A DNA stretch of 64,000 bases, from contig MQVO02000028.1 of NCBI GenBank assembly GCA_001986395.2, positions 124,001 to 188,000 of the forward strand, written 5' to 3'. Below, piece after piece: positions 1 to 11,243 of this stretch; within the stretch, counting starts at the first letter, position 1, and each line of letters opens with the position of its first letter. Source of the DNA: Irpex lacteus. Taxonomy: Eukaryota; Basidiomycota; Agaricomycetes; Polyporales; Irpicaceae. The translations under genes and the position numbers were made by a program. The notes below the pieces were generated by a model that was given only the letters and a program-made list of their open reading frames with translations, was not told where the DNA came from and made no database searches.

Positions 1-238
1 GAAACTCGTTGTGAATGCGCTCGGCGAGTTCCAAGACTTGGGCCATAGCGTCGTTGAGCGCGCTTGTATACCGCTCCTCCACCTCACGCCTACTCTTGAG
101 GGCCTGATACTCCGCTGGTGTGCGAGTCTTCTTCTTGGTCTTCTTATGTAGGCGGTGGAGGATTGAACGCGGCGGGTTTCTGGTGACTGGATGGCGCGCC
201 GCTCCAGGGTAGCGTTGGACAGTGTGGAGCTCAGGCAT
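1..238 (-). CDS. Partial basic protein, unrecognised, runs off left edge
   Basis: An open frame starts with ATG at 238 on the minus strand and stays open to base 1, giving at least 79 codons. It is rich in Lys, Arg and Thr in the middle (a KKTKKKTRT stretch), followed by a probable helical segment ending in LELAERIHNEF. No catalytic motif is visible. It lies downstream of, and on the same strand as, the gene at 429-2135. I do not recognise the family. Because the 3' end is outside the window, neither length nor intron content can be judged. Confidence 0.4.
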   Translation of the reverse strand, partial: MPELHTVQRYPGAARHPVTRNPPRSILHRLHKKTKKKTRTPAEYQALKSRREVEERYTSALNDAMAQVLELAERIHNEF

Positions 239-428
239 GTTCGCAATTCTACGAGAGCGTGAGTGAGGGAAGACATAGTGCACGCACCTGGCCACGTAGG
301 TTTTTAAACCGGCTAGTCACGTGTGTTGCAGGTCAGGGTCAAGATGGGTAATCAAATTTGAGGCGCAAGCGGGTAACAACAGGGTGGAAAGTAGTGGGTG
401 ATGGTAGTATGGGTGCTCGGGGAAATCC

Positions 429-2135
429 TTACAAGACACAACGGACGCGATGAGTAGCAGTTGAACCGGGCTCAGGAAGGGCGATGAACTCCCAGTAGAA
501 GTCGGCCTCGAAGACGGAGATGCAAGTGAGACGACGAGAAAAAGCCTTGAAAGACGGGCTCTCGATGTAGGCAGCATAGAGCTCGTCGATGAAGGCCTTC
601 GGATAGCCGAAGGAGTCGAGCTGCCTGTCAATGTACCGGCCTAGACTCGGAACGATGGAACGCGTCCCTTGAGCGACTTCGTCGAGGGAAGTAAATTCAC
701 CGACGACGTTGCCGGCATCGTCGCGTATATTCAGAAAGCATACCGTCATGTATGCAGTGTCCGAACCACCTAGCGTAATATTAGTAGAGAGACAAGTGCG
801 AAAATCGAATCAACTTACGTTCCAATATCCCTGAAGAGAACTGACTAGCCCGCGATGATGCTAGCGCGGCTGCAGAGCGAGGTGCCGTGGACTTTCCCTT
901 GCTCTCGTCCTGGGTGGTAGTCTTTTCGTCGTCGTCACTATCAATTTCCACCGGGGCAAGCCAGGTGCCGAGTCCACTCTTCACCGGTGACGAAGACCGA
1001 GACGTGCCCGACTTCAAGGGCAAGAGTGGAGTACTCCGAGTAGGAAGATTCTTCACTCCGAAAGGAAGTGGCGCGGGCAATAGCATCGACGGCGAGCCAG
1101 CTGCTGGAACGAGCTTGGTGTCCGTCGCCAAGGGAGGGAACTTGGGCTGACCCTTCTTTGGAGATGAAGGCCGCGTCGTCGACTCTCGTGTTTCCAGCAC
1201 CGTGGGCTCGGTAGGAACGAACTTCTTCGACGGCGAGGGCACCCGGGTAGGGAGGGTATGAGCAGGCCTGCTCGACGAAGGTTTAGAGGACTGGGTCGGC
1301 GAGGGCTTCGAGGACTTGGTCGGCGACGGTTGTTGTGCAGGGATGGGTTTGGGTGGTGATGGTTCTCGCGTAGGCTGAGAGTCGGTGGGGGACGGCTCGA
1401 CATCCTCGGAGGGAACAGTAGTGTCCCGACTGCTGTTGTCTGTCTTACTGGCAAGCACCATACCCTCGAGCTTGCTAAGAAGAGTTGAGGCGTCGGGCGG
1501 GTCGGTATATGTCGTTGGCCGCAATGATGCATAGGACGGGTGAGAGTACTTGACCATGTAAAGGATAGCGTCCTTAAGGTTCTTGAAACCTTGAAATATC
1601 GGGCCCCGTACTTGATGCACGCAGAGAGAAGCATCAGTCCTACGCGTGTATGTGAATTCGGGTGTCAATGTGGACTGAAACGAGACACGCACCATGAACT
1701 CAAATATATGCACCCAAAGCCTCTTCGACCCTTCGCGACAGCGTGGATATTCTTCACTCGAGGTCCTAGCAGTTCTTGAAGTTCCTCGGAGGATTCCGCA
1801 ATCGTAGTGAGCATCGTTTCCAGGAGCTGTGAGTCGGCCTTCTCCAAAGTGCCCATGTACCGCTGCAGTGCCCACACCGAAGTCGCTTGCTGCACATCTT
1901 TGCACATGAAGTAGATTGGCCATGGGCACCCTGTACCAATCGTACTCACGAACCGAGGAGTCCTGTGCGGCGTTAGCAAGCCCCCGCGACGCGAGAGATG
2001 AGCAACTCACTTGCCATGCTCATAGATGCCCGGGTATTCACCTCCCAAAATCACCATCCGCATTCTATCTATGGGTGTCGCTTTCTGTGGGTCAGGAGGG
2101 GGGTTCACAACGAAGAGATCGCCTATGGTTGGCAT
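429..2135 (-). CDS. Uncharacterised Ser/Pro-rich protein with a frame break
   Basis: The start chosen is ATG at 2135 (MPTIGDLFVVNPPPDP). Exon 1 ends at GTGAGT near 2010, and the next exon joins in frame to give a segment with GCPWPIYFMCKDVQQ. Coding then jumps frame near 1730-1745 (HAVAKGRR to LWVHIFEFMV) with no usable intron there. It continues through QGFKNLKDAILYMV and a long Ser/Pro/Lys linker. An intron with donor GTAAGT near 810 joins to the last exon (MTVCFLNIRDDAG), which stops at 429. GEYPGIYEHG and QGFKNLKDA loosely recall RNase H1 N-terminal/viroplasmin-like folds, but this is weak. Function unknown. The frame break suggests either a pseudogene or a missed micro-exon. Confidence 0.45.
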
Positions 2136-2391
2136 AGCTGAAGGGGACCGAACAAAGAGAGAGGAGGGAGAGAGCTTGGAGGGAAGTAGGAATCGCGGTT
2201 GAACGAGTAAACATGATGGAGATAAATAGGAACGCGCGTGAGTATCTCGGTCTGATCACATTGCTCAGAACAGATGCACGCGCAAAACGCATGTTGCACA
2301 CATGCCCTCCTTCGTTTTCTCGTCGAAATAAAATTTATATTGACTCTTACCACAATCCCTCTCATCGTCGAACGAAAATCTCCATTGTAAG

Positions 2392-5300
2392 ATGCAAAGG
2401 CAGTACGGAGCCTCCCGCCAAGTACGCAAAGCGAAGCTAAGTCCTCTGGTGCGCGCATCGGCGAGTAGCAATAACGCAGGTCCAAGTCAACCAAAGTCGC
2501 AACTACTTGGATTAAATGCGATCTCTGCGGAAAGAGACAATACGAGAGAAAGAGTTCGACAGATTCTACGTGGTACGTCCGCACGATAGTGAGATCGAGT
2601 TAACATGATATCTAATGTACATCGTAGGTACCAGCGAGCAGGACGTGAGGATACTCAACGAAAACAGCGTACAAGATCGTGACAATCAGAATAACTTCAT
2701 TATCGATGTAAACTACGATCCGGACGATCAAGGAGAGTGGGAGGATATGCTACCACCCAACTTACAAGAGGACGAAGCTTTCGTCCACGCTTTGCGCGAT
2801 CTTCACATCGATCCGTAAGTATTCTATGTCATTCCAACGCATTACTTTACTGACTCTATGGGTAGCACACGACAGGGACGCTGGGCAAAAAATAGTAGAA
2901 CATGGCGTCAGCGTCGACAACATGAGGAGGCTCGTTGGGGGCCACTGATCGAACCCCTCACCGACGCTTATCTACAATGGAAGTATCCGATACCTCCGCC
3001 TCACGATCAGGCACCCACCGCTCCTGCTGATGGTGGAGATACCCCAATGCCGATCGAGTGGACGATCGAGCAAGTCTTTGACTTGTTTACGCTCACCCCT
3101 CATGTTACGATCATCCGCGATCCAGCAAGCACGTCCCCCGCGATCGACATCATGCGAAATGGCTACGTTGCCAAGACTCCGGAAAAGCCCTCCGCCGCTG
3201 TTTCTATCAAGACCCTCGAGCTTTTCCATCGCATTCGCCAGCGCAAGCCATCATTCAGTGCGGAGGCTATGACGAAAGTCATTTGCGATTACTATCTGGC
3301 GAGTACAATCTCTGTCCTTACATTATCTATATCTAATCTTATCTCTTCAGATCCCCTACCGCGAGCATCTTCGTAGATTGTTTGCGGATACTCTCGAGAT
3401 CTATATGCGAGTTCTTCGCGCCGTCGACAAACGAGTAAACGAGGCGCTTCAACGTGTGGGAAAGGATTGGCGTGCTCTCAACGCATGTCCATGCTGCTGC
3501 TACAAGGTATGCTTATCATATCAATTCCGTTATCTATCGCTGATCTCGAAATGCTAGCTTGACGGCGAACCTCATCTTGAGTTCTCTCGGTTGTACGCGA
3601 TTGACGGAAACAACAGCTTGAAGAGGATCCGTACAGCAGCCGACAGACAGACAGCTGACACACGTACTCTCGAGGACAGTGATTATTTCCTGTCGTCGCA
3701 GTTTGTTGACAAGTTCGCGCACGAAGTGAAGTCGAGGAAGGGTCCACAGGTTCGGACCTCGGATAGCGATGATGACGAAAGCGACGCCGAGGATACGGGG
3801 GCATCAAATGTCGAGGGCGACCCTACCGACGGCGTTGACAACAGCGCCGAGATTGCCCAAGATCAGGAACAACGCCAGAAGGCTCTCGACGCTTGCGTCA
3901 AAAACTGGAAATCAGCTGCGAATGACGACGCCAAGCGTATGTGGGCGATTTTCGAGGAGTCTGGCGTCTTCATGTCGGCCTGTCGTCACGGCTCTATCTT
4001 GTGGATCATCGACATGATCCGTAGCGGAGAACTGTAAGACCTGTAACATTCAATAGCATGTGAACGAAGCATAATGATAATTTGATAGTGCTAAATATCC
4101 GTTAGCTATGATTGCGAAGATAATCGAGACTCACGAGCCAGGCACGATCGGCGGGTATGACATTGGTTGCAGTTTCGAGGGAACGGTAAAGAATAGTTCC
4201 CTGGCCCAACTCTTCGACGACAAGAAGGCGCGGTTATGCGTCAATGCGTTTCACGGATACAGCCACAGCTATCTATGTCAGCTCCAGTACCACCCGAACA
4301 TCATCAAGGGAATCGGACTTGAAGACCTCGAAACGATGGAGCGTATTTTTAGTTCCTCCAATCAGCTGGCGTCGGTCATACGGTATGCGTCATCGTATCG
4401 CCGCAGGTTGTTTATCGAATTCTTCTTCGCACAATGGGACGCCGACAAGTACCAAAATCTCGGTACCTTTCTTCTCCGTAACTACAAGCAGGCGCTCGCG
4501 ATGATCAAAGAAGACACCGAAACCCTCGAGGAGTCTAAGATTAGGTTTGGCATCACCGACGCCGAGATGGAGGAATGGGAGCAGGACGAAAAGAAGTATT
4601 TCTCTCAGTTGGGCGACGAAGAAGAGTACGATCTACAAGCGATGACCTACGTAGAGCTTCTCCAGCAGCTCAAATCACTCGAGGACCAACGCTATGCGAC
4701 CACGGGCAGATTATTCCACATCATAGATCCAAGCAATGCCTCTCAATACAACCGGAATTCCTCATCAACGAGCAAGACCGAGAAGCGACGTGAAGCGATT
4801 ATCGATCGGTACGATCGACTCGACGTCGAGATCGGTCAGCTCGAGGCCCAAATGAACATCCCCCGCCAGGATAGGTGGACGCCCGCCAACCCCAAGTACG
4901 TCGAGGCTGAGAAGTACATGCATGAGCGCAAGTATCATCGTGCACTCGACAAGTTGCAGAAGCTTGTCGTTCTGCGTCTCTTCGAGCTGCATAAACTCAA
5001 TTTGTCTCAGACCGGTGAGTTCTCTCTAACCCATTGTATATCACGGCTACATAGTACACATTACCAGGCTATAAGATGCGTACGCATCTCTCGAAGTCGC
5101 TTCAGACGCGCTGCAAAGCCATCAAGAAGGCAGTCGAAGCGTATAACAAAGTGGCCGCGGATCTGACACCACCCCGACCCCCCGTTGATTGGAGTGCCGT
5201 CTCTCACTACGGGTTCCTGGACGAATTCCACTTACTCAGGGACACCCGAAACGATCTCCGCAGCAAACGCTGGGCGCAGCCAATCTTTCGGAACTTGATG

Positions 5301-5747
5301 AAAGTCCGTCATCGTTTAGCTCGCGCAAAGGAGGAGCTCATCCGTTGTAACGTTGAGGTACGACGTCTCCATACAAGCATCAGAGACGAACAGTTACACT
5401 TCGACGCCACGCTCGCAAATCTTACCGGCACTGTCATTCACGGCGCTGTGCAAGACTTTGCTCGCCGGCGTTTCAACGTCAATCAAATGCTCCTCGATCG
5501 GATCTCGTCGATCTACAAGCTCCAGGAGTTCAGCGGCATCAGTACATGCGGCGTGCGCGCGGGTACGGTTGCTCCAGAAGTTCAAGTTCCAGATCCCATA
5601 CCCCGCCCTCCCATGGGCCCTATGGCTGACGTCGACATCGAGAACGAGGAAGTGTCTGATAGCGATGAGGACGATGACGACTTGGCTGAGGATGATGAGA
5701 TTGTAGGAGATATCGGCGGTATTGTTCAGTATGTCACGCATTTGTAA
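2392..5747 (+). CDS. CxC1-type KDZ transposase
   Basis: A seven-exon gene of a Kyakuja-Dileera-Zisupton transposase. The introns I place are 2573-2627, 2815-2865, 3299-3350, 3507-3557, 4034-4088 and 5015-5067; all joins keep frame. Visible family features in order are an acidic N-terminus, a WTIEQVFDLFTL region, the cysteine cluster ACPCCCYK followed by IDGNNSLKR, then AKYPLAMIAKI and the core GYDIGCSF. Next come VNAFHGYSHSYLCQLQYHP and GIGLEDLETMERIFSSSN, where E and D residues are conserved in the family. A coiled-coil-like C-terminus ends in an acidic tail. About 940 residues is normal for the family. The third intron needs a GC donor. No terminal inverted repeats were recognised, so element boundaries are unknown. 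The neighbouring minus-strand genes may belong to the same unit. Confidence 0.85.
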
Positions 5748-7416
5748 TATTTTTTCTCTCGCTGCATGTATCTCGTATAACCACAGTATTACCACCCATT
5801 GAACTGTTATGAAGAGAACTACATATACTAGAGCTCGAGCAAGGCGAATCACGCTCAGTACGAGCCCAGCTAGATACCTACCATGAAGAATACGAAGGTT
5901 TGATCTAAGACTTGGATCTGGCACGTGTGAGCCTTTGTGGCGTTCAGGAACCGGACGTCCCTACTTGAAAATCACATGCTTACTTCATCTCACATTCGAA
6001 ATTGCCTCGTGGCTCGTTGAAAGGTACATCAGGCTCGGGAAACACCGCTCAACTACCACCCGACCTGCGCCACGCATGCGCAGCTGGCAGTAAGGAGTCT
6101 CACAGCAAAGACTCACGTGCATGTAAGTATGTAAGGCTGCGTCGAATCCCTGAGCGACTACCAGCGCTCTATAGATGAAGTCGTTGCCAAATCTCAGCGG
6201 GAGTGGCGCGCATGCGCAGACCACGTGGCTTAACCTCAGAGTTTGCAGCGTTGGTCGAGATCCCACGTGCACCGGCACCAGCAGTTGCCGGAGCCTGGCC
6301 TTTGCCAAGTCCTGACAGCGTTGCTACCATCCAGCGCTTTGCGTCACTAAGCCGATGCCGGCTCTGATGGCCTGTGATATTGTTACTCCTCCCCGTTACT
6401 CCTCCCCGCTGGCAGCCATCCCCCACTCCCTCCCGCCCTCCCGCCCTCCCTCGCGCCCTCCCTCGCGCCCTCCCGCCCTCCCTCGCGCCTAGCACCCCGC
6501 CCCTCCCGTATGTTAGAGCCCTTGTACTGTAGCATGCATAGCTGTATAGATTAACAACAGAATTTCATTTATATTGCAAAAAAAACGAAAGAAAACGGTG
6601 GCGGGACAACGCCCCTAGGCGGGAAAGACGTCGGCATTGTCGAGAACGATGAGCTCGAGGGTACGCACGCCGTGACAGTTGAGGGACGCCCGCGTGAAGG
6701 GCGGCATGGGCTGACATCATCGCTTGATCAGCGGGCGCCGAGATCCTGCGTCGTTATCTAGCTGGTCATGCCATATCCGCTATATACTCTATAAGGTATC
6801 TGCATGTATTTACTATAAGAGGATAGTGGCTCATACTTAATTGGTAGATTGAGGTTGAGGGAGACGGCAGCCTAATTAGCCAGTGATGCAATACTGCGCG
6901 TGGAAGCCTAAGTAGGCACGGGGGACAGGAGTGACAGGTGCGTATCGCAGCCATAGCTGACCAAATCTGTCCTAAGGAATTTTGATCTGCTTAGAGCTAT
7001 GTGAGATCTGCCGTGATAAAGGCTGTCACGGTGCTAGAGGGTGATAATCGGTTTCCACGGTGCGAGACGTTTCGCACCCTATTGCATCCAAGAGAATGTG
7101 TGCGTTGGGCAGATCTGCGTTGCCTGGGCCTGGGTGTATAATCGCGTGCCGTATTACTTGTTCAATTTTCACCATACATTGAGGGATCTACCAAATACAT
7201 ATATTTCATCTAGCGAGCTACATTAGAAGACGGGCCTGAGTAGCTACGTAAGTATATGCTCCTTGAACGGAAGCAGAACGAGGGAGAGTGCGACATCACA
7301 CCCGCGGGACAGAGATGTTTGGTATGCTGTGTGTACTGGTGATGGTATAGAAGAAGTGGGAGTGTGAATGAGGAAGGCATACAGGCCTTTGAAGATTCGA
7401 CAGTTCGCTGTAGGTT
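5748..7416. other. Intergenic, no gene recognised
   Basis: Only short unsupported frames occur between the KDZ gene and 7.4 kb. The one distinctive feature is the C-rich tract at about 6410-6510. Confidence 0.5.
6410..6510. repeat. C-rich low-complexity tract
   Basis: Tandem, slightly variable CCCTCCCG / CCCTCGCG units run for about 90 bases with nearly no A. It is a simple-sequence tract, with the strand bias (C versus G) typical of replication slippage products. Confidence 0.85.
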
Positions 7417-7439
7417 TCATTTGACTGCGTGAATATGTG

Positions 7440-8830
7440 CGACATTACAGATGAGGAGAATTAACTTACGTGGCCCGTGGGGCTCGTCTGAGAAAGTTTC
7501 GGGTGTGAGTACGACAGCCGAGCTTCGATAGGAGCTTTCTTGTCCTGGTTCTAGGATAACGCTACTATGCTCTGTAGTATTATTGAGATCTCGGATATAG
7601 GACTGGGAAGAATGAGCTGACTCACGCATCACTACCCCGAACCTCAAAAGGCCGTGCGCACAGTGGACCTCGCTACACGATAGCGATTACTGAGGGCAGG
7701 GGGCATGGCACAATAAGATCACTTACCAGCATGATCAATGGGTAGACTGATTTAAAACCCTGTGTTGCGCCTCGTGGTAGATGGAGCTGTCAACGATGTA
7801 AGTCGTAGGAGGCGCATATAGTCACGGTATACATGGCAGCTCACCTTCATATTGTATGTGAATGCCCATTCAGCGTCAGAATAGTAGCGACGAAGAGAAT
7901 CCAGGCTTCTGAGTGAACTGGTCTTAGCCTTAGTAACGTCAATATCGAGACAGCCACCTTTGTAGTTTGCCTCCGAGCCCTTGCTACGGGACCAGGACCT
8001 GTCTTCAGGCTGAAGTACGTGAGCGGCGAATAACGCTGTCGAAGGCATATATGATGACAGAGGGAAAGCTAAGAGACATCTGGGGCGCAGATTGTGGAGG
8101 TTCGAGAGCAAGAGGGACTTCGTGAAGGAGAGACTTATATGTGTCTCTAAAATAAGGTTTTGAGCGCCGCATTGAGTCATGTGACCGCGATGTCGCACGA
8201 AGGACGCTCTTGTCTAGCAGTGTAGTTAACTTTACCTCTAGCTTTGGCTACTACTCTTTGTATGCACGCTTATGAGACAGGCCGCAATGGATCACTTGGC
8301 AGTCACAAATAACTGGAAGGCGACTTACTTACTCGGCAAATGCTGCAAGCCTTCTCGTTTAACACGTCGGTTCACTTGTGCCAGGTCCTGAGTTCGAAGA
8401 AAGGAACCTGGACAAGATACAGACACGGCAGCATTGCCAAGAGCGCAGAATGGACTTGCGAGATGTGAAAGAGGTACGCCTTTGAATACACCGAAACTCT
8501 GTGAACATGGCTGGCATGGGCTGAAACGAATTTTCAGCACGATTTCAGGGTCCACCATAGCCCTTTCCTAGCATCTGGGACTCTCGATTCCAGCCGCTCC
8601 CTCCGATATTCGATTGAACACCCCTCCGTACAACGCACACCGTGACGAGAAGGAAATCCTGATACGTACTGCCGAGTCATCAGCAATGAGCAGAAAGCAC
8701 TCAAATAAATGGTGTAGGTATCAGCCTCGGCTTCGACCACAGCAAGAACGAGGATGTAAATGGTGATTATGCTTTCCAGCGAGCTATGTACCTCGTTCCT
8801 GATTATTTGTAAGTCACCGCAGTTGATACA
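7440..8830 (-). CDS. Possible multi-exon membrane-protein gene, unresolved
   Basis: Several minus-strand stretches look like exons ending in good donors. One hydrophobic segment reads ITIYILVLAVVEAEADTYT then IYLSAFCSLLMTRQ (about 8670-8780). Another reads VYPLIML and ends at a GTAAGT donor near 7725. A third ends YYSDAEWAFTYNMK before GTGAGC near 7843. A fourth ends FSDEPHGPR before GTAAGT near 7467. Together they hint at a multi-pass membrane protein such as a fungal G-protein-coupled receptor, but I could not build one continuous frame. It may be a pseudogene or chance. Confidence 0.2.
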
Positions 8831-9410
8831 GGTGTAGTGCTTTCAAGCGAAATACGAGTCTCGTTTGCGTCGCGTCAGACCCAGCACAGACCTCTACCTT
8901 TTGCGGCTCTGGTGTGTAATACAGGCGGATTGTTTGTATGCGTTGTACAATGCTGATTCTGCAATCATATGCAAGCCGTGTCACTTCTAGCGATATATAG
9001 CTCCAAATCCTTAACTTCACGACTGCTTCCTGCGGCCGTCTCACCACGCTCGATTTCTGCATGGGAATTTGTGTTGTCAATGTAGCCGCAATACTGTCGT
9101 TTGCAACTTATTATTATGATTGTGAAGCTTCGCCACCGCGATACGGGTGTCCCGAACTCAGAAAATACCGCGGGCACCTGTATATTCTACTGCGGGAACA
9201 TAAGCAGATCACGTCCAAGCATAGCAGATCTCACATATCCATCTCATTATATTGTCCTTTTCATCGTGCCCGGCGTTGCTCAGGTCAAATCAACGTGAAA
9301 CGTTTAGATCAGCCGTGGAAAAGGAACGCCACAGTGGCGGGCGTTTAGCACCTGTGCGAACATCTGGCACGCCAGGTCTACCCAGATCCCGACTTGTTTA
9401 TTTTCGTGAT
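8831..9410. other. Intergenic, nothing recognised
   Basis: No supported gene or repeat was seen between the doubtful exons to the left and the start of the inverted-repeat arm at about 9411. Confidence 0.4.
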
Positions 9411-9663
9411 GCCGAATTCCAGGTTCTCATTGCACTTACAGTGTCCCATATCGAATCTCGTATCTCTTTCTTTGTCGCATAGATACATTGTCTATTCAAC
9501 ATCTCTATTCTGGTAGATTTTCTTATACCTGCGCCACTGTCATACGACCAAGTCCGCCTCCTCCGAGCGAAGACAAGCATCTCTCCTCTCCGAGTCCAAG
9601 TAGCTCAAAGTGCACAACGGTATACACAACAAAGATACCTTGTTCACATTCTAACAAGTAGAA

Positions 9664-10582
9664 ATGCCCGGAGCCAAGCCTCTCATCATAGACTCACGCG
9701 CAGCACGACGCGAATTCACTCAATGTCAAAACTGTAAGTCCACGCCACAATCCTGATGGCCATGGCGGGTTGTACTAACTGTTCTCTGTCTCGTGGGTGT
9801 GTACAGGCGGAAAGGACAAGGAGCATGATAAAATAAAGCTCTCTGTCTGTACTGGCTGCCGCATTGCAACATACTGCGTGCGTTTTGTTTACCTGCACAT
9901 AGCCGTGTCTAACCCTTTCTATATCAATTTTGGAATTATATAGAGTCCGAGATGCCAACGTGGCCACTGGCCCGTACACAAACAACTGTGCCTGCAACGC
10001 CGTAAAACCCAAAAAGACACCGCGGACATGGATAGGACCGTCACCAACCACAATCCTCTCCTACGCCCCCTCCCCTCAGAGCTCATCGCCGAACTACGCT
10101 CCTTCACCCAGAAATTCAATCCTGCCATCTTCCAAGCCGGCATCAATGTCATGTACATGGCTCGCGCTCTCCAAAACCCCTGGCGTGAGCTCGTTTTGAT
10201 GATCATTCTCACACGACTACCAGACATCGACGAGTCCTCTCGTCCCTGGGCTCGTTTCAAAGTCGCACACGCGATGCCCCTTCCGATCGACACAGTGTTG
10301 GAATACTCAGACGGCGACCCTAGCTTCCTGCAGCGTAAACGCGAGCAGGAGAACCAGCATCGGGCGGACGGATATACGGGGACGGTCACGGCGATAATCA
10401 GCACGAATTGCGAGACGACGGAACCGCCGCGTATGCTGCATAATGTGACGTTCTATGGGTTTGGCGACCATTCGTTCGATGCTGTGGCAATCTTGTCGGA
10501 TTGGCAGGAGAGGTTCGCTGAGAGTGTGGAGAAGATGTGTGGGAGACCTGTGACTAGGACGGTGGGGACGTCGTCGGCGTAA
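9664..10582 (+). CDS. MYND zinc-finger protein, copy 1
   Basis: Three exons (9664-9733, 9807-9877, 9944-10582) join in frame. The N-terminus carries a MYND-type zinc finger: CQNC, then LSVCTGC, then ATYCSPRCQRGHWPVHKQLC. All the Cys/His ligands expected for the fold are present. MYND fingers usually mediate protein-protein contacts. The C-terminal ~190 residues are a conserved but unnamed region with no enzymatic motif. Upstream of FunK1 kinase A on the same strand, 660 bp apart, the same pairing as MYND copy 2 with kinase B. Reading frame is intact. I infer, but cannot show, a functional link with the kinase. Confidence 0.8.
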
Positions 10583-11243
10583 ATCGATCGTGTTATCTGT
10601 TGGGCAAGATTGATGTGGTATTGATCGTTACAAGAACTCAGCTTCAACGAGAGGACCATGGGACGCTTTATATATTTTTGCCTTTGGGTGGGATATTTGG
10701 GTAGTTTGCACTCGTAAGGGCTCGTGTACTGTGCAACGCTGCGCTTGAATCTCATGCTTTACCTATGCGCGGCCCTGATCAGCTATACCTGACAGACATC
10801 CCTGCGATGCATGAATTTAGCAGTAAACCCAACGTCATGGTGCTTAGTCAATGGCTTTGTGGCGCACGCGCTTGTGTGACGGACGGTTCTGTGACCATCG
10901 TCACGGTCGTCCGAGCCAGTGACTCGGAGTCGCGTCTGTCTATTCTGACGTTCAAACCAAGACAGGTGAGCTCCGCTGCCTCTAGCTGTGCGACATTCCA
11001 CCGACTCTACTCCTTATTTCTTTGCATCTAGACACAGTGACAATAGCCTAAGACTGCCCGCCGACTGCACTATCAACCCCAAGTCGGTATTTTTAACACA
11101 TTAGCCTCTGATCTCTATGCATTGCTGAACAAGTCGATTTGATAGAGGCCCTCCGCTGATATAGGCCCTGTGGTCAACATCCTGCAGAGACTAAACAGCA
11201 TACAGCCTACAGGTATCATAGTACGAACCGTACGATACCGACT
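10583..11243. other. Spacer between MYND copy 1 and kinase A
   Basis: No gene is evident. The spacer is shared with 21945-22642 in inverted form. It may hide an upstream kinase exon: in copy B the frame extends upstream of the chosen ATG as YEPYDTDVERT, while copy A has lost nine bases there. Confidence 0.5.

Noticed and set aside
887..1150. Plus-strand ORF of 87 codons
   Set aside because: It is the antisense of the Ser/Pro-rich linker of the minus-strand gene at 429-2135.
2000..6000. Terminal inverted repeats for the KDZ element
   Set aside because: I looked for ends like those of the MITE at 45220 and for other inverted pairs flanking the gene, and found none convincing.
6403..6510. C-rich tract as a telomeric or CRISPR-like repeat
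   Set aside because: The units are irregular CCCTCCCG-type words without spacers and do not match the TTAGGG-type fungal telomere repeat.
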